DNA of 64,000 nt from CBDIHH01 sp965279095 (GCA_965279095.1 CBDIHH010000002.1:1-64000), one strand, 5' to 3'. Counted from the first letter of the stretch, positions 1 to 7,963 are shown. Made by a program: numbers and translations. Notes: generated by a model not told the origin, from the letters alone.

Positions 1-1
1 G

Positions 2-1603
2 GAACTGTATTTCGAGGCCATCGGCGTCCTCGACATGACGGCCAAGAGCCATCCGGAACTGCTCGACGATCCCCAGTTCCGCGGCCTGCGCGGCGCCGCC
101 AAGGTCCTGGCCGGGCGCATCAAGGAGGCGCAGATCGATTTCTCGGCCCCGGCCGTGGTCGACGAGCCCTCCAGCGCCCTCTGGCGCGGCTATATCGCCT
201 CGCAGATGGGCCACTGGCAGGAGGCGCGCACCGCCTTCCAGCAGGGCGGCCCGGCGCTCAACCAGTTCTCGCCGGCCCTCCAGGCCCGCTTCGGCCGGGC
301 CGACGCCCAGGCGGCGCTCAGGCTCGGAGACCTGCGGGTGGTGCGAACCCAGGTGGCCCTGGCCCTGACCCAGTCGCACGACCCGGTGGAGCAGCTGCGC
401 ACGCGGCTGGTTCAGGCGCGACTGCTGGCCGCCGAGGGCGCCAACGACCGCGCCCTGGCGGTGTTCGACGCCATCGCCCGCGCCCCCCTCGACGAAGTCG
501 CCGTCCCGGCCACCCTCTACGCCACCCAGCTGCGTCTGGCGCAGGGCAAGGTGCAGCCGGCCAAGGCCGTGCAGATCTTCGACGGCCTGCGCTATCGCTG
601 GCGCGGCGACGCCACCGAACTGGAGATCATCCGCTCCCTGGGGGGGCTCTACCTGGCCCAGGGTCGCTATCGCGAATGCCTGGAAGTGCTGCGCTCGGCC
701 GGACAGAGAATGCCGGACGAGCCCGAGGCCGTGCAGTTGCAGGCCGACCTCAACGCCGGCTTCCGGGCGCTGTTCCTGGACGGCCGCGCCGACGGGCTGG
801 AGCCGGTGCAGGCTTTGGCGATGTTCTACGACTTCCGGGAACTGACCCCCATCGGCGCCGATGGCGACCTGATGGTGCGCCGGCTGGCCCGGCGCCTGGT
901 GGATGTCGACCTGCTCGACCGCGCCGCCGAACTGCTGAAATACCAGGCCGAGAACCGCCTCGACGGGGTGCCCCGCGCCCAGGTCGCCACCGACCTCGCC
1001 ACCATCTATCTGATGGACCGCAAGCCCGAGCAGGCCATCCAGGCGCTGAACGCCTCGCGCACCACCGTTCTGCCCACCGCCCTGACCCTGGAGCGGCGGC
1101 TGATCGAGGCGCGGGCGTGGCTGGCCCTCAATCAGGTGGACCACGCGGTGGAGCTGATCGGCAAGGACGCCTCGCCCGAGGGCCTCGACCTGACTGCCCA
1201 GATCGCCTGGCGGCGCAAGGACTGGCCGGCGGCCGGGGCCGCCTATGAGCGCGCCCTGGCCGAGGGTTGGCAGGCGGGCGCCCCGCTTCAGGCCGATCAG
1301 GAATCCAAGCTGCTGCGCGCCGGGGTCGCCTTCAGCCTGGCGCAAGACGACGCCGCCCTGGCGCGGCTGAGGGGCCGCTACGGTCCGGTGCTCGACCAGG
1401 CCCATTCCCCCGAGGCCCTCAAGGTGGCGCTCACCTCGCTGAGCGGCGCCGACGCGCCGACCTCGTCCTTCGCCAAACTGATCTCCCAGGATGAGGCCTT
1501 CGCCGGCTGGGTGACCAAGATGAAGCAACGCTTCCGCGAGCGGCCGGCCCCGGTGACAGCCAAGCCCAAGGTGGCCGCCGGGGGCGGCGCCGCGGCGGGG
1601 TGA
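2..1603 (+). CDS. TPR-repeat protein, 5' end outside window
   Basis: The reading frame is open from the left edge of the window, so the first Met at 35 is probably internal and the gene is 5'-truncated here. The visible 530 or so residues are almost entirely helical and rich in Ala, Leu and Arg. Repeated TPR-like units can be seen, for example LGGLYLAQGRYRECLEVL, LATIYLMDRKPEQAIQAL and AYERALAEGW. The C-terminus is a low-complexity Lys/Pro/Ala/Gly tail. TPR arrays are protein-interaction scaffolds and no catalytic motif is visible. A hairpin that could act as a terminator follows the stop. The specific function is unknown. Confidence 0.8.
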   Translation, partial: ELYFEAIGVLDMTAKSHPELLDDPQFRGLRGAAKVLAGRIKEAQIDFSAPAVVDEPSSALWRGYIASQMGHWQEARTAFQQGGPALNQFSPALQARFGRADAQAALRLGDLRVVRTQVALALTQSHDPVEQLRTRLVQARLLAAEGANDRALAVFDAIARAPLDEVAVPATLYATQLRLAQGKVQPAKAVQIFDGLRYRWRGDATELEIIRSLGGLYLAQGRYRECLEVLRSAGQRMPDEPEAVQLQADLNAGFRALFLDGRADGLEPVQALAMFYDFRELTPIGADGDLMVRRLARRLVDVDLLDRAAELLKYQAENRLDGVPRAQVATDLATIYLMDRKPEQAIQALNASRTTVLPTALTLERRLIEARAWLALNQVDHAVELIGKDASPEGLDLTAQIAWRRKDWPAAGAAYERALAEGWQAGAPLQADQESKLLRAGVAFSLAQDDAALARLRGRYGPVLDQAHSPEALKVALTSLSGADAPTSSFAKLISQDEAFAGWVTKMKQRFRERPAPVTAKPKVAAGGGAAAG

Positions 1604-1628
1604 CGGCAGACCCGGTCCACAGGCATAG

Positions 1629-1655
1629 GGCCCGATCCTGTCGGGCCTGTTCATT
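1629..1655 (+). terminator. Candidate terminator after TPR gene
   Basis: A perfect 7-bp stem (1629-1635 with 1641-1647, GGCCCGA/TCGGGCC) with a 5-nt loop is followed by a weakly T-rich tail (tgttcatt). It lies 26 nt after the TPR stop and before nepR. The short T-tract makes it a moderate candidate only. Confidence 0.4.
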
Positions 1656-1707
1656 CCAGGTTAAGCCGCCAACCCCGATGACGGGCCGTCACGAAGGGGA
1701 AATCGTC

Positions 1708-1926
1708 ATGCGTTCCGCGCCCAAATCGGGCTTCGATGGCCCGGCCCTGGGCGATCAATTGGTAAGGCTTTTCGATGAGCTGTCGGCCATCCCCATGCCG
1801 CCGCACATCATCGCCCTGACCGAGGAATTGGAGCGTCTTTACGCGCCCCCCGAGGCGTCCAACGTGCTTCAGGCTGCGGACCTGGATCAGGACGCCGTTC
1901 AAGCGGGGCGCGGAGGCGAAGTCTGA
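1708..1926 (+). CDS. nepR: NepR-family anti-sigma factor
   Basis: A 72-residue protein. NepR binds and sequesters the EcfG sigma factor until phosphorylated PhyR titrates it away. The central segment LGDQLVRLFDELSAIPMPP, followed by HIIALTEELE (about residues 14-42), matches the NepR pattern of an amphipathic helix, a Pro-containing turn and a second helix. The start at 1708 is chosen because an AAGGGGA ribosome site lies 7 nt upstream; ATGs further up lack one. The gene sits next to ecfG but faces it, with the stop codons 33 nt apart, whereas nepR usually precedes ecfG in one operon. No EcfG-type promoter was seen in front of it. Assignment rests on motif and context. Confidence 0.78.
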   Translation: MRSAPKSGFDGPALGDQLVRLFDELSAIPMPPHIIALTEELERLYAPPEASNVLQAADLDQDAVQAGRGGEV

Positions 1927-1959
1927 ATCGATCGCCCCCGGCCTGCCGCGCCCGGCCCA

Positions 1960-2514
1960 TCACCCCGTCTGGTCCGGCCGCATCGGGGTGATGGGCGGGT
2001 CGCCGGCGAAGGTGTCCGAAGGCGCCGCCGCGTCCATCAGCACCAGCAGCCGCGCCCGCGCCCGGTTTACCCGGCTCTTGATGGTGCCCAGGGCGCAGCC
2101 ACAGATTTCCGCTGCTTCCTCGTAGGTCAGTCCGGCCGCGCCCACCAGGATGAGGGCTTCACGATGCTCGGGCTGAAGCTTGGCGAGCCCCGCCTGCAGG
2201 GCGCTCATGGCCACGCTCCAATCCTGCCCCGGTCCGACGCTCAGGGTGGCGGCGTATTGGCCCGTCTCGTCGCGCACCTCCCGGCGTCGACGCACGGCGG
2301 TGGTGTAGTAGGTGTTGCGCAGGATGGTGAACAACCAGGCCCGCAGGTTGGTGCCCGGCTGGAACTTCTCCCGGTGGGTCCACGCCTTTGTCAGGGTTTC
2401 CTGCACCAGGTCGTCGGCATCGGAACTGTTGTGACTCAGGGACCAGGCAAAGGCCCGCAGCGCGGGAATGAGGGCGATGACGCTGTCTCGCCAGGCAGGC
2501 GGCGCATCGCTCAT
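1960..2514 (-). CDS. ecfG: EcfG-family general stress sigma factor
   Basis: A 184-residue ECF sigma factor with only regions 2 and 4. Region 2 includes DADDLVQETLTKAW and GTNLRAWLFTILRN (about residues 32-70). Region 4 includes LQPEHREALILVGAAGLTYEEAA and GTIKSRVNRARARL (about residues 115-160). Together with adjacent nepR and phyR genes this identifies the alphaproteobacterial general stress sigma factor (EcfG/SigT), which recognises GGAAC-N16/17-CGTT. The start at 2514 (MSDAPPAW) fits region 2 spacing; an upstream in-frame start would add 10 residues. It lies 72 nt downstream of the KGG-protein gene on the same strand and may be co-transcribed from that gene's candidate EcfG promoter, which would give autoregulation. 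Confidence 0.9.
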   Translation of the reverse strand: MSDAPPAWRDSVIALIPALRAFAWSLSHNSSDADDLVQETLTKAWTHREKFQPGTNLRAWLFTILRNTYYTTAVRRRREVRDETGQYAATLSVGPGQDWSVAMSALQAGLAKLQPEHREALILVGAAGLTYEEAAEICGCALGTIKSRVNRARARLLVLMDAAAPSDTFAGDPPITPMRPDQTG

Positions 2515-2586
2515 GCTGAGGCCTTCGCGACGGGGCGTCCGCAACTCTGAGCGAGGCGCATCGCCATGGCGCTGACAGGCCCCCGG

Positions 2587-2820
2587 CTAGGCGGGTCTTC
2601 CGTCTTCCTCGGTGTCTCTGTTGCTGGTTCGTCCGCCCCCATGGGAGGCCTCGCCGCCTTTGCGCCCGGCGGCGGCGGCGAGGTCACGATCCTGGGAGAA
2701 ACTACGCTTTTCGTCCGGCACGCTGGCGCCGCCTTTGCGGGCGATTTCCCGTTGCCGGTCCTTGTCCATGGCGGCGAACCCGCGCTTGGCCTTGACGGGC
2801 GGTCCTTGATCTCGAGCCAT
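2587..2820 (-). CDS. KGG-motif stress-induced protein
   Basis: A 77-residue, highly charged and hydrophilic protein with two KGG repeats: REIARKGGASVPDEKRSFS (about residues 25-43) and AAAAGRKGGEASHGGG further on. This is the signature of the small KGG/Con-10/YciG-like stress proteins, typical targets of the general stress response in alphaproteobacteria. The biochemical role of the family is poorly defined. The start at 2820 is preceded by AGGGAG at good spacing. It lies between the phyK-like gene and ecfG on the same strand, with a candidate EcfG promoter at 2876-2900. Confidence 0.85.
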   Translation of the reverse strand: MARDQGPPVKAKRGFAAMDKDRQREIARKGGASVPDEKRSFSQDRDLAAAAGRKGGEASHGGGRTSNRDTEEDGRPA

Positions 2821-2875
2821 GTCGTTACTCCCTGAGAGCTGCGGCAGAGCCGCCATGGATGATGTCTGGCTACTC

Positions 2876-2900
2876 AACTCTTGGGAGGGCGGTCGGTTCG
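2876..2900 (-). promoter_or_regulatory. Candidate EcfG promoter for KGG protein/ecfG
   Basis: On the minus strand CGAAC (2900-2896), 16 nt, AGTT (2879-2876). This differs from GGAAC-N16-CGTT at one position in each box. The expected start of transcription leaves a leader of about 48 nt before the KGG gene. It matches the consensus less well than the phyK promoter. Confidence 0.45.
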
Positions 2901-2930
2901 GCGATGGTGTGCGACTTTATCGAACCCGCG

Positions 2931-3986
2931 TTACACGGGAGCCTGCACGGTGAGTGTTCCGTCCTCGCCGCCTTCGCGCCGGACGACGCCGCGCACCTGT
3001 CGGACATAGCCGTCGATCAGGCTGCCCGAGATGCTCCGCGGCGCCGGGTCAAAGGCATGGGGCTCCCCCAGGGCGGTCACGGTGAGGGTCGCCTGCAGGC
3101 TATCGGTCTTCACCGTGATCAGCATCTCCAGGGACGTTGGCGACGGATGACGGAAGGCCTGCAGCACCGCCTCCGCCGCGATGAGGCCAAGACGCGCGCA
3201 AGTCTCCAGCCCGATCACCCGGTCCTCCACATCCAGGTCCACCGTCAGACGTCGCGGCTCTGAATTCAGACGCGCCTTCACCTGGTTGGACAGGGCGGCG
3301 AACAGTTCGCTGAGGGACGCCTCGTCCTCTCCCTCTGTGGGTTGCATGAACCGCTGCGACAATCCGATGGCGTCGATGCGCACCAGGGCGTCGGTGAGGG
3401 CGGCCATCACCGCGGGATCGCCTGACCGGGTGGCCTGCAGACTGAGCAGGCTGGCCATGATCTGCAGGTTATTCTTCACCCGATGGTGCACTTCGCGCAG
3501 CAGGACAGCCTGCTCCTCAATGGCGGCGCGCAGGGCCCGGTCCCGCTCCTCCACGGCGCTGGACATCTCGGTGACCGCCGAGCCCAGGGAGCGGAATTCC
3601 GCCGGCGCGCTGACGAAACGCAAGGGCCGGACGCTGTAGCGGCCCCGCGAATAGGCGCGGGCCAGCCGCTCGAGATAGCGCAGCCAGCGCAGGATCAGCG
3701 TCTCCACCGCCAGGGACACCACCAGGATCGCCGCGATCCCGGTGAGGACCGGCAGGGTGGCCGCCGCCAGCCACGCCGCCGACTGCAGCAGACCCGCTGC
3801 GCCATAGGCATGTTGGATGGAGACCAGGGAGGCGAACAGCACGGTGGGCGCAATCGCCAGGGTGGTGATGCCCAACAGCCTGGAGCGGACAGTGTAGGGG
3901 CGAGGGGCCTCCGCGGGAGATTCCTGTGGAGGCGAACGCGCGGGGCGGCGCCACGCCGGCCGGGCGGCGCCGTTGCTCACGCCCAT
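2931..3986 (-). CDS. phyK: PhyK-like membrane histidine kinase (HisKA_2 type)
   Basis: A 351-residue sensor kinase probably acting on PhyR, its divergent neighbour. Two hydrophobic segments (about 36-60 and 76-100) bracket a very short external loop. A membrane-proximal linker follows, then the HisKA_2 phosphoacceptor motif EVHHRVKNNLQIMASLLSLQ (165-184, His pair 167-168). The ATPase domain is degenerate: where related kinases have EL(V)xNAxKH, this has EAVLQAFRH (272-280, Gln for the N-box Asn), and no DxGxG box is visible in the C-terminal 70 residues. It may therefore act mainly as a PhyR phosphatase or depend on other kinases; that is inference. A strong EcfG promoter lies upstream. Confidence 0.75.
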   Translation of the reverse strand: MGVSNGAARPAWRRPARSPPQESPAEAPRPYTVRSRLLGITTLAIAPTVLFASLVSIQHAYGAAGLLQSAAWLAAATLPVLTGIAAILVVSLAVETLILRWLRYLERLARAYSRGRYSVRPLRFVSAPAEFRSLGSAVTEMSSAVEERDRALRAAIEEQAVLLREVHHRVKNNLQIMASLLSLQATRSGDPAVMAALTDALVRIDAIGLSQRFMQPTEGEDEASLSELFAALSNQVKARLNSEPRRLTVDLDVEDRVIGLETCARLGLIAAEAVLQAFRHPSPTSLEMLITVKTDSLQATLTVTALGEPHAFDPAPRSISGSLIDGYVRQVRGVVRREGGEDGTLTVQAPV

Positions 3987-4044
3987 GAGGACGGCTCCCT
4001 ATGACGAGGGTGGGGCAGGGCATTCTCCTTGACCGGACATCGGC

Positions 4045-4070
4045 AACGGCTCCTCGGGCGGCAAGGTTCC
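4045..4070 (-). promoter_or_regulatory. EcfG-type promoter upstream of phyK
   Basis: On the minus strand GGAAC (4070-4066), 17 nt, CGTT (4048-4045): an exact match to the known EcfG/SigT consensus. It lies in the phyK/phyR divergent region and would give a leader of about 50 nt before phyK. Confidence 0.75.
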
Positions 4071-4140
4071 CCTTTCCGGCGAATACGAACGGGACCGTTC
4101 CCCGGATGGAACCTTCCCAACCAGCCGCGATTGCAGGTGC

Positions 4141-4947
4141 ATGTCAGACACCGGCGGCCGCGACATCCTCAGGCTCACGCCCTACCTTCGCCGCTACGCG
4201 CGCGCCCTGGTGGGATCGCAGCCAGCGGGGGACGATCTGGTGCAGGGGGCGCTGGAAAGCCTGTTCACGTCCGACGCCGAGGACAGCCAGGAGAGTCGGC
4301 TGCCGATCAAGGTCTGGCTGTTCCGCGCCTTCCACCGGGTCTGGCGCGCGTCTCTCAACGGCCATTCCATAGACGCGGCCCACCGTTCGGTGGTGGACGA
4401 TCGTCTCGGCCGGCTGACCCCGGAACACCGCTCCGCCCTGCTCTTGATCCTCATGGAGGGGTTCTGCGAAGAGGAAGCCGCCCAGATCCTCGAACTGCCC
4501 CTGGAGACCGTGGAGGCGCGCTTCGACGCCGCTTCGCGTGATATCGACGCCCAGTTGGCCACCGATGTCCTGATCATCGAGGACGAACCGATCGTGGCGC
4601 TCGATCTTGCGCGCCTGGTCGAGGACCTGGGACACCGGGTCGCCGGCATGGCCGCCACCCGCGACGAGGCCATCGCCCTCGCCGGCAGCCGGTCCCTGGG
4701 CCTGGTGCTGGCCGATGTCCGGCTGGCCGATGGGTCCAGCGGGCTGGACGCCGCGTCCGCCATCGTGGCCGACTTCGATATTCCGGTCATCTTCATCACC
4801 GCCTTTCCCGAACGCCTTTTGACGGGGGAGGGGGCGGAGCCTACCTTTCTCATCACCAAGCCGTTTCGCGAGGCGGCGGTGAAGGCGCTGGTGGGCCAGG
4901 CCCTGTTCTTCCACCAGCCCGGCGCCGTCCCGGCGGCCGGCCTGTAA
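4141..4947 (+). CDS. phyR: PhyR general stress anti-anti-sigma response regulator
   Basis: A 268-residue protein. Residues 1-135 are an ECF-sigma-like domain (RRYARALVGSQPAGDDLVQGALES, then LTPEHRSALLLILMEGFCEEEAAQIL) that mimics EcfG and binds NepR. Residues 142-256 form a receiver domain with acidic pair E147/D148, phosphoacceptor D192 in VLADVRLADG, T220 and K240 in ITKPF. This sigma-like plus receiver fusion is unique to PhyR. Phosphorylation opens the protein so that it captures NepR and frees EcfG. It is divergent from the phyK-like gene. A GGAAC at 4108 lacks a properly spaced -10, so no EcfG promoter is called for phyR. Confidence 0.95.
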   Translation: MSDTGGRDILRLTPYLRRYARALVGSQPAGDDLVQGALESLFTSDAEDSQESRLPIKVWLFRAFHRVWRASLNGHSIDAAHRSVVDDRLGRLTPEHRSALLLILMEGFCEEEAAQILELPLETVEARFDAASRDIDAQLATDVLIIEDEPIVALDLARLVEDLGHRVAGMAATRDEAIALAGSRSLGLVLADVRLADGSSGLDAASAIVADFDIPVIFITAFPERLLTGEGAEPTFLITKPFREAAVKALVGQALFFHQPGAVPAAGL

Positions 4948-4954
4948 AACCTTA

Positions 4955-4979
4955 GGAACCAGCCGGGGCCTCGGCTGTT
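4955..4979 (+). promoter_or_regulatory. EcfG-type promoter of DUF883-like gene
   Basis: GGAAC (4955-4959), 16 nt, TGTT (4976-4979). Only the first base of the -10 departs from CGTT. It lies 7 nt after the phyR stop and gives a leader of about 40 nt before the gene at 5025. Confidence 0.7.
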
Positions 4980-5024
4980 CTCGCCAATGAAGCGGCCGAT
5001 GCGGCCGCCCCTGCGGAGACTGAC

Positions 5025-5435
5025 ATGACCGACGCCACCTCAAGCCTGGGCAGCACGCCACAACCGCGCAAGGACCCGACCACGCCTGCCACCCCTACCA
5101 GCAGCCTGAACGCCGATACCGGGGCGCACACCCCCCCGGCCTCCGCCAACCCCGCTCCCGAGCGCAAGAGCTTCTCCGAGACCGACGGCGGCTCGGCCAC
5201 GGCATCGGGCGCGGCCGGCGCGACCCCAGCGCAACTGGCCGCCGACGCGGATGCGTTGTTGCGCGCCTCGCTCGAAACGATCCGGACCAAGGCTGAGGAT
5301 CTTCGTCGCCAGACCACTGACTGGGCGGGCGTGCGGGGCGATCAGGCGCGCGAGATCATCGACGAGCGCCCTCTGACCGTGGTGGCCGCGGCCTTCGGCC
5401 TGGGCCTTTTGCTCGGCATGGCCGTCCGTCGGTAG
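5025..5435 (+). CDS. DUF883-like (ElaB/YqjD) tail-anchored protein
   Basis: A 136-residue protein. Residues 1-65 are disordered (Pro, Thr, Ser, Ala). A helical stretch follows, including LAADADALLRASLETIRTKAEDLRRQTTDW. The C-terminus is DERPLTVVAAAFGLGLLLGMAVRR, a single membrane anchor with Gly-rich face and terminal Arg pair, as in DUF883/ElaB-YqjD proteins, which anchor at the inner membrane and in E. coli associate with ribosomes in stationary phase. Expression probably depends on EcfG, given the promoter at 4955-4979. The long disordered N-terminus is unusual for the family. Confidence 0.65.
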   Translation: MTDATSSLGSTPQPRKDPTTPATPTSSLNADTGAHTPPASANPAPERKSFSETDGGSATASGAAGATPAQLAADADALLRASLETIRTKAEDLRRQTTDWAGVRGDQAREIIDERPLTVVAAAFGLGLLLGMAVRR

Positions 5436-5461
5436 GATGGAAGGAGGGGTCCGGCCGCTGG

Positions 5462-5866
5462 CTAGGACTCCTCGACCACCTCCAGCCCCAGGGCGGTGAC
5501 CACCCGGGCGAGATCCCGGTCCGTGTAGGGCTTGCTGAGGACCATGGTCATCGGATCATGGACGAACTTACGATTCAGCTCCGTCTCGTCATAGCCGCTG
5601 GCGACGATGATCGGCATGCCCGGCGCTAGAGCGCGGGCGCGCGTCGCCAACTCATCCCCGCGCATATCCGGCAAGCCGACGTCAATGACGGCCAGATCGG
5701 GGAAAGGCGCCTCGGCAAGGGCCACCAGCGCCTCGTTAGCCCCGCGTACGGAGATCGGCTCGAACCCGATAATCCTCAGACTCTCCTCGGCCACCATGGC
5801 GACCAGGGCCTCGTCTTCGACAAGCAGAGCGCGGCGGACGGCGGGCGCCCCAAAATCATCGGTCAC
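5462..5866 (-). CDS. Single-domain response regulator
   Basis: A 134-residue stand-alone receiver domain with E17/D18, phosphoacceptor D62 (VIDVGLPDM), an ASGY motif at 89-92 and K112 in LSKPYTDRDL. There is no output domain. Single-domain receivers of this kind (for example SdrG, MrrA, LovR) act as phosphate hubs or sinks in alphaproteobacterial general stress signalling. Its position beside phyR and the DUF883-like gene suggests a similar role, but the ASGY is not the exact FATGY motif of that subgroup, so membership is unproven. It converges on the DUF883-like gene. Confidence 0.75.
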   Translation of the reverse strand: MTDDFGAPAVRRALLVEDEALVAMVAEESLRIIGFEPISVRGANEALVALAEAPFPDLAVIDVGLPDMRGDELATRARALAPGMPIIVASGYDETELNRKFVHDPMTMVLSKPYTDRDLARVVTALGLEVVEES

Positions 5867-6124
5867 TGTCTAAAGCTCCTAACCAGAACGCTTGTGGCAC
5901 GCGCGGATGCGGCAGCCATTAACAAATGAGCGATTTGTCGCCGCCTAACGCTGCGGAGCCGGCCGACGCCGGATACAGAGCCCTCGAGTTCCGGCCCTGA
6001 AGGCCTTGACCGGCCGCTCCTTGATCACAGCGTCGCCATTGTCCCATGACTAAGGCCAAACCGTGGTAGGCGCAGGGCCTGGCGCCCGCCGCGGCCAGAT
6101 GCGGCTTCCGGGAGGGGTTAGGAT

Positions 6125-6823
6125 ATGACGGCCACGGGACCCACCCGGCCCTCCCTTGGGCGGTCCTTGCGGCCGTTCACCGCCCGTCCCCGCCTCAGCC
6201 TGTCCCTGCTGCTCGGCCTGGCTGTCGGGCTCGGGCTGGCGGTGTCCCCGTTGGGCCTGCGCCCAGCCACCTGCGGCGTCATCGGCTGGGACGCCGCCTG
6301 CGTCCTGTTCATTGGCAGCGTGCTGTCGATGATGAGGGGGCGCACCGCGCCGGACATCCGCAAGATGGCCGCCTCGCAGGACGAGGGAAAGCTGATGATC
6401 CTGGCCCTGGTGATCATCGCCGCCGCCGCCAGCCTGGCGGCCATCGGCGCAGAATTGTCCCTGGCCAAGGGGGATCACGGGCTGCTCAAGGCGGGGCGAG
6501 TCGGTCTGGCTTTCGCCACCGTGGCCGCCTCCTGGTTCGTGACCCAGCTGATCTTCGCCCTCCACTACGCCCACGACTACTATGGCCCCGGTCCCGGCGG
6601 AAAGGCCGAGGCCGGCGGCCTGTCCTTCCCCGGCGACGAGGACCCGGACTATTGGGACTTCCTGCATTTCGCCGTGGTCATCGGGGTAGCGTGCCAGACG
6701 GCGGACATCTGTCTGACGTCAAAGCCGATGCGCCGTCTGGGCACCGTGCAAAGCGCCATCGCCTTCACCTTCAACACGGTGGTGCTGGCCCTGACCATCA
6801 ACCTGCTCGCCAGCCTGATCTGA
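6125..6823 (+). CDS. DUF1345 integral membrane protein
   Basis: A 232-residue protein with about five hydrophobic segments. It carries the family signature: FALHYAHDYYGPGPGG, then GGLSFPGDEDPDYWDFLHFAVVIG, then a C-terminal FTFNTVVLALTINLLASLI. The function of DUF1345 is unknown. It starts a three-gene plus-strand run with a second membrane protein 15 nt downstream and a VOC protein. A GGAGG ribosome site lies before the start. The 258-bp gap upstream, divergent from the response regulator, holds no feature I recognise. Confidence 0.85.
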   Translation: MTATGPTRPSLGRSLRPFTARPRLSLSLLLGLAVGLGLAVSPLGLRPATCGVIGWDAACVLFIGSVLSMMRGRTAPDIRKMAASQDEGKLMILALVIIAAAASLAAIGAELSLAKGDHGLLKAGRVGLAFATVAASWFVTQLIFALHYAHDYYGPGPGGKAEAGGLSFPGDEDPDYWDFLHFAVVIGVACQTADICLTSKPMRRLGTVQSAIAFTFNTVVLALTINLLASLI

Positions 6824-6838
6824 AGCCAAGGACAACCG

Positions 6839-7501
6839 ATGCTCTATTCCGCGCTGCTGGTCGCCCACATCATCGTCGTCGGCTACTGGCTGGGGTCCGA
6901 ACTGGTGATCAACAGCACCTACCGCTACGTCTCCTGGGGATCGGCCATGCCGTTCGCCGAGCGCAAGCGGCTGATGGAACACGTCATGCACGCCGACCAG
7001 CACGTGCGCTACGCCCTGGTCCTGCAGGCGACCCTGGGGACGATGCTCGCGGCCCTGGGCGGTCTGATCCCCGGCGGGGGCGAGGTGGCGCTGGCCGCCG
7101 CCGTCCTCGGGGTCGCCTGGCTGACCCTGGTGGAGGCGACGCACCGCCTGCGCCACAGGCCCGCCGGCGCGCCCCTGGCGGCAGCCGATCGGGCGATCCG
7201 CTACGGCGCCATCGTCGCTCTGGCGGCCTTCGCGGTCGCCACGGCGACGGGGATACTTGGCGCGCCGACCTGGCTGGCCTGGAAGCTGGCCTGCTTCGCC
7301 GGGGTCATCGCCTGCGGTCTGGGGATCCGCCTGTTCCTGATCGCCTTCTTCCGCCTCTGGCGCAGCATGGAGTCCGAGGGCGCCAGCGAGGCGGACGAGG
7401 CGCGCATCCGCTCCATCTATCGCCGCGCCACGGGCGTCCTGGGCCTGCTGTGGTTCCTGATCGGCGTGATCGTCCTGCTCAGCGTGTTCAAGCCGGGCTA
7501 A
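6839..7501 (+). CDS. Uncharacterised polytopic membrane protein
   Basis: A 220-residue protein with about five predicted membrane helices. Several histidines are placed in or near helices (H10, and the run HVMHADQHVRYA at about 47-58), which could bind metal or heme, but no family signature is recognised. An acidic/basic cytosolic loop (SEGASEADEARIRSIYRR) precedes the last helix. It follows the DUF1345 gene by 15 nt and is probably co-transcribed. Confidence 0.7.
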   Translation: MLYSALLVAHIIVVGYWLGSELVINSTYRYVSWGSAMPFAERKRLMEHVMHADQHVRYALVLQATLGTMLAALGGLIPGGGEVALAAAVLGVAWLTLVEATHRLRHRPAGAPLAAADRAIRYGAIVALAAFAVATATGILGAPTWLAWKLACFAGVIACGLGIRLFLIAFFRLWRSMESEGASEADEARIRSIYRRATGVLGLLWFLIGVIVLLSVFKPG

Positions 7502-7540
7502 AACGGGCGTTGGCGCGTTCAGGCGGAGAGGAGAATGGCG

Positions 7541-7963
7541 ATGCAGCAGCAGGTCTCGGTCATCACCCTCGGCGTCGCCGACCTCGGCCGGTCGCGCCGT
7601 TTCTACGGCGAGGGCTTCGGCTGGACGCCGGTGTTCGAGAACGACGAGATCGCCTTCTACCAGATGAACGGCTTCGTCCTCGGGACCTGGCGGCGCGAGG
7701 CCCTGGAGGCCGATGCGCAGCGGCCCGCCGGCCCGGGGCCCGCGGCGGTCGCCCTGGCCCACAATGTGGAGTCCGAGGCGCTGGTGCGCCAGCTCATCGA
7801 CGCCCTCGTGGCTGCCGGCGGCGCCCTGCTGCGCCCCGCCGACGCGCCGCCGCACGGCGGCTATCGCGGCTATGTGGCCGATCCCGACGGCCACGCCTGG
7901 GAGATCGCCTTCAACCCGGCCTGGGCCATCGACGAGGCCGGCCACGTGACCTTCGGCCTTTAG
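7541..7963 (+). CDS. VOC-superfamily (glyoxalase-like) protein
   Basis: A 140-residue protein with the paired beta-alpha-beta-beta-beta fold signature: VITLGVADLGRSRRFYGEGFGW at the N-terminus and GYVADPDGHAWEIAFNP at the C-terminus. VOC proteins are metal-dependent lyases, isomerases, dioxygenases or resistance proteins; the substrate cannot be read from sequence. Start 7541 has AGGAG at 7-nt spacing; an ATG two codons earlier is an alternative. It ends the DUF1345 run and is followed by an inverted-repeat element. Confidence 0.85.
   Translation: MQQQVSVITLGVADLGRSRRFYGEGFGWTPVFENDEIAFYQMNGFVLGTWRREALEADAQRPAGPGPAAVALAHNVESEALVRQLIDALVAAGGALLRPADAPPHGGYRGYVADPDGHAWEIAFNPAWAIDEAGHVTFGL

Noticed and set aside
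4108..4132. GGAAC upstream of phyR as an EcfG promoter
   Set aside because: At 16-17 nt spacing the -10 position reads GATT or ATTG rather than CGTT; a match this poor is expected by chance.
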